Part shown: in pieces, positions 58,255 to 64,000 of the stretch
How the letters are laid out: each line of letters opens with the position of its first letter
Position numbering within the stretch: position 1 is the first letter of the stretch
Origin: Epiperipatus broadwayi
Taxonomy: Eukaryota; Onychophora; Udeonychophora; Euonychophora; Peripatidae
Length of the DNA: 64,000 nucleotides
Assembly: GCA_028023455.1 (NCBI GenBank)
Contig: JAQFVV010000030.1
Coordinates: forward strand, 9,822,876 to 9,886,875
Direction: 5' to 3'
The notes under the pieces: model-generated
What the model saw: only the letters and a program-made list of their open reading frames with translations
What the model was told of the DNA's origin: nothing
Database searches by the model: none
Position numbers and translations under genes: made by a program

Positions 58255-58495
58255 ATGTCATCATTATCAACCATTATCAATCTACTGCACAAAGGTCTCT
58301 CCAAGTTCAAACCATCTTTAGCTTCTCTTCTCCACATCACCTCTGCACACTTTCTTATTTCATCCATCCATCTCACATGTGATCTCTTTCTGGGACTTTT
58401 ACAATCTCTTGGAATCTGTTTTAACATTTCAATTGTCCATCTAGTATCATCTCTTCTAGCAATATGTCTAGCCCAACTTCACTTCAGTCTTATTT
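58255..58495 (-). mobile_element. RTE-type LINE, 3' end fragment
   Basis: A minus-strand frame (58427-58152) opens with MLKQIPRDCKSPRKRSHVRW and continues MDEIRKCAEVMWRREAKDG, the conserved end of the family, followed by TGATAATGG and a TGATGATG tail. The upstream part (SLRLKWS..GHIARRDD) is in another frame. Confidence 0.85.
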
Positions 58496-58499
58496 GTGA

Positions 58500-59140
58500 C
58501 ACTTTACAATATTTAACTTTTTTTTTTTTAAAAAAAAAAAAATATTAGTTAAAAAAGCTTTTCCAAATGACTTCAAAGTGATATAAAATTATAAATAATC
58601 AAAAACTAAATATACAACAATCTACTTATGGATTGTAATACTAAAATTAATTATAGTTCTTAAAGGAAAAAATTATTTGAAAAATATTCTTTAAATCAAA
58701 AAAAAAAACATTAGTAGTTGAGACTGGATTAGTTAAATTAATTGTATTTCTTTAATCAAATTTCTAATTTTCTACAACCTGCATCACTTTCTTAAATACC
58801 TTTGGTAAAAATAATTCATATTTAAAATTAATATAGCATGAAACAGCAATTTTTACCAAAGCTACTCATTGGACAATATCAATACAGGACAACCATAAGA
58901 TCTTCAAGTACAAACTCTTAGCACTTCATTAATAACATAAGCAGAAAGCTGCTCAGAACATTTTTACAATTTTCATGTTACACCACTGCAAAGAACTCTT
59001 TCCTGAAATAAGACTACATAAATATTGGTCCAAGATAATGAAATAATACAGCAATTCAGAAAAGATTATTAATTGAACAAGATATCTTATTTAAAAGTAA
59101 GATTTGAAATACAGCCATTTTTATACCTGAAACTTGATTG
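58500..59140. other. A+T-rich noncoding DNA
   Basis: No supported feature. Confidence 0.5.
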
Positions 59141-59141
59141 T

Positions 59142-59620
59142 AAATATAGGGGATTTGAACTCAGACTTTCAAGCAATCTTCAATTATCCACACTATCTCA
59201 TACTACTGACACACATGACCACATACATGTAGAAAAGATAAATAATCACCATTATATGTATTTTGTGCTGAACCAGCACTCATCAGTTGGTCCATATTAT
59301 CATCTCCCATGCATATATATAATCAGTACTCAGTTTATATTAAGATAGCAAATCTTTATACTTTAATGGATGGCTTCAATCTACTCCAACTTCCAACTCT
59401 TCAGCCATCTATACTATTGAAAATCTAATGATAAAATGCCCAAATCTCATGCTGATGCTGGATGAGGACTGGTTCAGCACAAAATATGTATATTGATGAT
59501 TATTTATCTTTTCTACATGTGTGTGGCCATGTGTATCAGTAGTATGAGATAGTGTGAATCATTAAAGATTGCTTGAAAGTCTGAGTTCAAATTCTCTATA
59601 CTTATTTAAAACTGTAATTT
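59142..59620. repeat. Fold-back of two family 2 hammerhead elements
   Basis: A minus-strand copy (59142-59310) faces a plus-strand copy (59450-59620) across a ~140-bp loop. The minus hammerhead (59242-59301) keeps CTGATGA and a perfect GTGCTG/CAGCAC stem II but has AAAA for GAAA. The plus one (59450-59510) has GGATGA and is dead. Both tails show the GAGTTC(G/A)AA sequence. Confidence 0.8.
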
Positions 59621-59629
59621 ATATATTAC

Positions 59630-60380
59630 CTAAGTTTATCACATTAAATCAATCATCTTTTGTTATTAAAAAAAAAAACCATCTCAAATACTATAAGATA
59701 ACATTTTTCTTTCATTTGTTAAGATATTTATGAAAAAATATGTCTTTTAAATATCAGAAAATTATCTTTGTAATGATTTTTGATAGTTGTATAGGACATC
59801 TGGAAATCATGTGATTAAAATTTTGAATGCTATAAAATTTGATTACATTTTAAAAATTACAAAAATATATGATGTCATTAAAAAATGCAAATAGGTATAC
59901 AATTATATATGATTCAGAATGTTCACTAATGCACCTCCCCCCAAGACATGTTTTTAGGGGGAACATTTTGAACCAGAAATTAAAATGCTACAAGAATTCA
60001 AGGTATATATTAACTATTTTGGAATTCTTCACACCTAAAATTCTCATTCAGTTACTTTACATAGTAGAATATTCTTTAAATTTCCATGCTTGTTGCCGGT
60101 CAGAAAATAGAAATTTGTAAATATGTTACTAAACTAAACATCATTCATTCATGAGTGACTCACCAAAGTCCAAATTCAAAAAGTGAAAATTGTATTCAAT
60201 TTTGACAAAAAAAAAAAAAATCATTTATATAAAAATCTTTAACGGTGATATATGTGAAAACTTTTTTTAACTACGAAAAGGAAAAAAAAAATCAAATTTA
60301 TGATTGTAGTAGATTGATGAAATTGCATGTGTAACAAAAATTATCCTATATCTGGTGAAATTACATTTTTATTTTATATA
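59630..60380. other. A+T-rich noncoding DNA
   Basis: No supported feature. The 83-codon frame at 59869-60120 has no recognisable domain. Confidence 0.5.
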
Positions 60381-60382
60381 TA

Positions 60383-60505
60383 AGGAATTCAAACTTAGAC
60401 TTCAATCTTTTCAACATGTATGTGATCAGGTGGGTCAGAAATACGAGATTGTATGGAGAGTTATGGGTCATATGAAAGTCTGAGTTCGAATTCCTTATAT
60501 ATTAC
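60383..60505. repeat. Collapsed fold-back of family 2 tails
   Basis: AAGGAATTCAAACTTAGACT is inverted at about 60473-60498 (AAGTCTGAGTTCGAATTCCT). Only tail sequence lies between; the hammerhead is lost. Confidence 0.7.
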
Positions 60506-60509
60506 AGTA

Positions 60510-61005
60510 TATATGTGCAGGTGTGTGGTAAGCCTGTACAGTGTATTAAATTACATATTTTTATTTAAATAATTTTCAAAAATAAATATTTCATGGTAAA
60601 GAAAAAGAAAATTAAAACACGTATATATATATATATAGATAAATCTCAAACATTGAAATATCTAAAAGAAAATATTTCTGAAAAAGAAATATTACACAGA
60701 AATTCTTATACAAAATCATATAAAAAAAGTGTTTTAAAAAGAACACAGTTTTGTGAATATTTGATGGATATAATTCTCAGTGAATAACTTAATGAACTAT
60801 GTACATTGTAATTTAAGATACTTTCTTAAAATTGGTTTATTGTATTTTGAATTTAAAATTAAAAAAAGAAATCTTGTGATCTGACTCTATTTTGCTTTAC
60901 ATATATATTGAAAGACAAAAACAATCTGCACATCATCATCACATAATCATTTGATGCATTCAAGATGAAGAATTGACTAAGTTTATTTCAGTTTCTCTAA
61001 TCCAT
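60510..61005. other. A+T-rich noncoding DNA
   Basis: No supported feature. Confidence 0.5.
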
Positions 61006-61009
61006 AGCT

Positions 61010-61110
61010 TTTTTCTCCACATTACTCTAATAAACATTTTTACTTCACCCATCCAACTCACATGTGGTCTTTTCATAGCTCTTTTGAAATGCAGTTCAAA
61101 CATTTAACTA
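61010..61110 (-). mobile_element. RTE-type LINE fragment, very degraded
   Basis: CATCCAACTCACATGTGGTC and TTCTCCACATTACTCTAATA are recognisable on the inverse strand as the PHVRW-DE-RK block and the downstream region. Confidence 0.65.
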
Positions 61111-61119
61111 TTTATATAT

Positions 61120-63260
61120 TGTGATCGCTTTTAGTAACTTTTTTGTAGCTAATAAGAGTATATTTTAGAAAGAACATTATTAGTAAGAAGTAAAAAACAT
61201 TGCAACAAACTTTTATCCGTAATGTCTCTATTTGCAGGTGAATGGATCTCATTTGATTGCTTTAGTGTATAGGATTGTTATATTCACATGACATTTGCTT
61301 AACTTGGGATTTAAGTTCAAACTAACTGAATCTTGAAATTGTTTTGACTCACAGAATGTTTAAGATTTAGGATCTTTTTTATTTTATACAACCAATCTAT
61401 GTACATATATCAAGCATTAGTACTTAGAAAATAGATACCTAGTTAGAAAGCAATGGTTCTTCATTAAACCAGGTTAGCCAAGTGAATGTCAGTTCACTGA
61501 TTTATGAAAATAAAAACTATGATATAATGTGATCTAATCTTCATCATTAGATGACAAGTTCCCTACTCTTGCAGGCATTTAATACATATAAAATGATAAT
61601 TTAAGTTATTCAAAATATAAAAACTGTGGATTTATATATTTACAATTTGAGTAGATAATACTAAAATAGATAAATATTTCTGATATTGTTAGTATGTAAA
61701 TGATTTGATTTTCTTTTGTAATGATGTCCAAGAATTTGTGAAAAGTCATATTTGTAGCAGCAATATGTATTAAAAAATTTTTTTCTTGTATCATTCCAAA
61801 TATGAAAAAAATGCTTTAATTGTAAATATTATATTAATATAAATAAATTTAGATATCCTAATCAGAAAACATTTAGATAAATAAATATGGAAAGAGTGAT
61901 TAAATACTGAGACAGATAGACAAGAAATGAATTTAATCAGTTATAGCAAAATCAAAAACAATGTAAGATTTAAGCCTGGTAAAATTTATTTCACTAAACA
62001 ATTATTTTCTATTTAAAGAAAATATATAATTAAATATTATTAGATATTAAAGCAGATAATCATTTTTCTTTTGAAGAACTGTAATTGAATTTGAACAATT
62101 ATTTTCTAAAATACATTGAAGGATACTCTAATATTGATAGCAAAAAGTTCCATGAATAAATTAATAGTTCATTTATAAATATATGTTATTTTCATTTTAG
62201 AAAAATTTCATTTAAGATTCTTGAAGATCAATATAGCAGGGTTTTTACATTATATAGAAGTGTGTGTGTAAATATTATTTGGGTTATTTCATGTTTAAAA
62301 ACAGGATGTATGCCATGTATACAAAGAAAGATTAGTAAAAGGTGGACCCTGAGCATATCCTAATCATTCTTGTAGTTGCATATGATGTTCAATATTTTCC
62401 ATTCAAGAAATAAAAGAGGGTGGTAGTTAAAAGTTCTGAAAAAAATCTGAGTATAACTTTAACTTCAAATTAACCAATAAAAAGAAAATAAAATGAGATG
62501 AAAATGGAGTTGTAAAAATCGTGATAATTTTATAAGTGATTTCCAAATATTAAATATTTTAAAGTATTAACTTTTTTTAAAACTATTTTTTTTGTGTATG
62601 TCTTTGGTTTCTTAGAAAAGTGATTTCTAATTTATTAGATTTTTTAAAAAAAGATTTAGTTTCATCAAAATTTATAACTTTATCAATGTAAACCAATAGC
62701 ATTCTTCTGTTCTTCTCTCCATACATCCATTCTGTTAGTGATAAATGTGAGCAAATCTGGAAGAAAAAAGGATTGCCCCTAATATATTATCTTTTGATTT
62801 GAGAGAATTCAGTGTTTTTAATATGTGAGTAAAGAATTTATTACAATGGAGTTGTAAACTACACTGTATTTAACTATATGATCTCAATTATATGCTATCC
62901 AAATAAAAATTAAACAAACAAAAACATAAATAAACAAACAATAAGACCATTAAAATTTGCAACTTTGATCCACCAATTTTAGTCCTTTAAATGATGTACA
63001 TGATTATGATTATTAATAAAAAAAAGTTCAGTTCATATTGAAGCACATAATTTTATTCTTACTTTATTATCTTTTCCAAATTTTGCATAAGAAAATATTT
63101 TCTGAGTATAATGCTAAAGGTTTTACACAACTTTAGAACATACTAAAAGTTGATACTGACTTAAAACCAAACCAATTCTAGTTTCTTGATAACAACACCA
63201 CTATTATGTTTTTAAAAGAGAAAAAAGTTATTGCAAAATCACTCAGATTATATTTAATAG
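61120..63260. other. A+T-rich noncoding DNA
   Basis: No supported feature. Confidence 0.5.
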
Positions 63261-63280
63261 TGACAAAAATTAGATATGTG

Positions 63281-63332
63281 CCTTCCAAGCAGCCGGTCTG
63301 GGTTCACTTCCCGGCCAATGCTTTGACATATT
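63281..63332 (+). mobile_element. 5'-truncated tRNA-derived SINE
   Basis: CCTTCCAAGCAGCCGGTCTG followed by the B-box-like GGTTCACTTCCCGGCC and CTTTGACATATTA. The A-box half is missing. AAAATTAGATATGT upstream and AAAACTAGACATGT downstream form a likely target duplication with two changes. Confidence 0.8.
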
Positions 63333-63349
63333 AAAAAAACTAGACATGT

Positions 63350-64000
63350 TGCTATTTTTTTATTTTGAAAATAAAGATAATTCAATAGTTAGTTTTTTTC
63401 TTACTTTTATTGCCTCACTCAGTAAAATATATGTAAATTATTTTGTTTGTACTATAATTTTAATTTATATATGCATACTATACACATAAAAAGTGTGCAC
63501 GTTGAAAAATGCTGTACAGTCAGACTTCAACAAACAATACATATTCAATTCTAATCAATGTTATATAAATTTATATATGAGGTGAGCTTAGATCAGAATA
63601 TAACATAGTTCTTTGCTCAGTTGACTTCTATTTGTTAAGTATTTTGCTTATATATAAGTTAAAATAGGTTTACATTTATTCTCTGAGTTTTATACATAAA
63701 TATATATTAAAGTGAAGATTTTTACAAGTAAAAAATAAATAATCTATTATTTATATAGTGCAAATTGTGTATGTAATAGTTTGAAGAATGTGTGAGCAAA
63801 AGTTGGCTTATGTATTGTAACGTTCGTTACAGTATAGATAAGCTTTAAGCATAAGCATACACTTATGCTTTTCAAACTGATGCTCACAGGCGAGTGCATG
63901 TAAATTCGTAAAAGTGCATGTCCAGAGATTTATTCCTTTTTTATAATATTGCAAATAAAAGATATAAAAATATATTTCAGCTTTATCCCTACATTTATAT
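63350..64000. other. A+T-rich noncoding DNA
   Basis: A short palindrome GTAACGTTCGTTAC is at 63817-63830 and a GCATAAGCATA...TATGCTT hairpin at 63849-63870. Nothing else is supported. Confidence 0.5.

Noticed and set aside
59242-59301. An active hammerhead on the minus strand
   Set aside because: Stem II is perfect but the essential G of GAAA is A and inner stem I has a mismatch.
1-64000. Prokaryotic or phage genes, operons, CRISPR
   Set aside because: No long dense ORFs, ribosome-binding sites or arrays; LINEs, SINEs, LTR and hAT elements show a metazoan nuclear genome.

Overview
This is a repeat-dominated, very A+T-rich (about three quarters A+T by eye) piece of a metazoan nuclear genome. 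I see no intact cellular protein gene, no rRNA and no functional tRNA gene. Almost every long stretch of recognisable structure is a transposable element or a relic of one. Two copies of a SPIN-type hAT element are informative. Published work reports this family in tetrapods, a triatomine bug and a pond snail, spread by horizontal transfer. With the nucleotide composition this points to an invertebrate, but I cannot name the phylum from sequence alone.

Layout. 0.8-1.1 kb: fold-back element with a hammerhead-ribozyme-like core. 2.9-6.5 kb: RTE-type LINE 3' fragments, another fold-back and a LINE C-terminal relic. 7.4 kb: tRNA-derived SINE. 9.3-14.6 kb: LINE relics, three-prime RTE fragments (one nested in an older LINE), a second SINE with a clear target duplication, and a fold-back with a decayed hammerhead. 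14.8-20.5 kb: more hammerhead and fold-back elements plus SPIN copy 1. 22.4-25.6 kb: a less repetitive block with minus-strand segments that look weakly coding. 29.2-36.0 kb: a solo LTR and, 1.1 kb on, a complete LTR element with near-identical 1.34-1.35 kb LTRs, one intact Gag ORF on the minus strand and no pol. 36.8-42 kb: a core-promoter-like sequence and one plausible internal exon, the best hints of a host gene on the plus strand. 44-48 kb: SPIN copy 2 and three more hammerhead-like fold-backs. 49.6-50.9 kb: an element with 280-290 bp inverted repeats. 52.0-53.0 kb: a large fold-back with one well-formed hammerhead on each strand. 55-61 kb: further fold-backs and RTE fragments. 63.3 kb: a third SINE.

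The most interesting theme is a set of inverted-repeat elements with type I hammerhead-like cores. In two families I can pair stem I across an internal loop, stem II, a minimal stem III and the cleavage site. Copies on both strands in different states of decay suggest ribozyme-bearing mobile elements (Penelope-like, retrozyme-like or SINE-like) that took part in shaping this genome. The second theme is a very young, gag-only LTR element. All functions are inferred from sequence; nothing was computed or searched.
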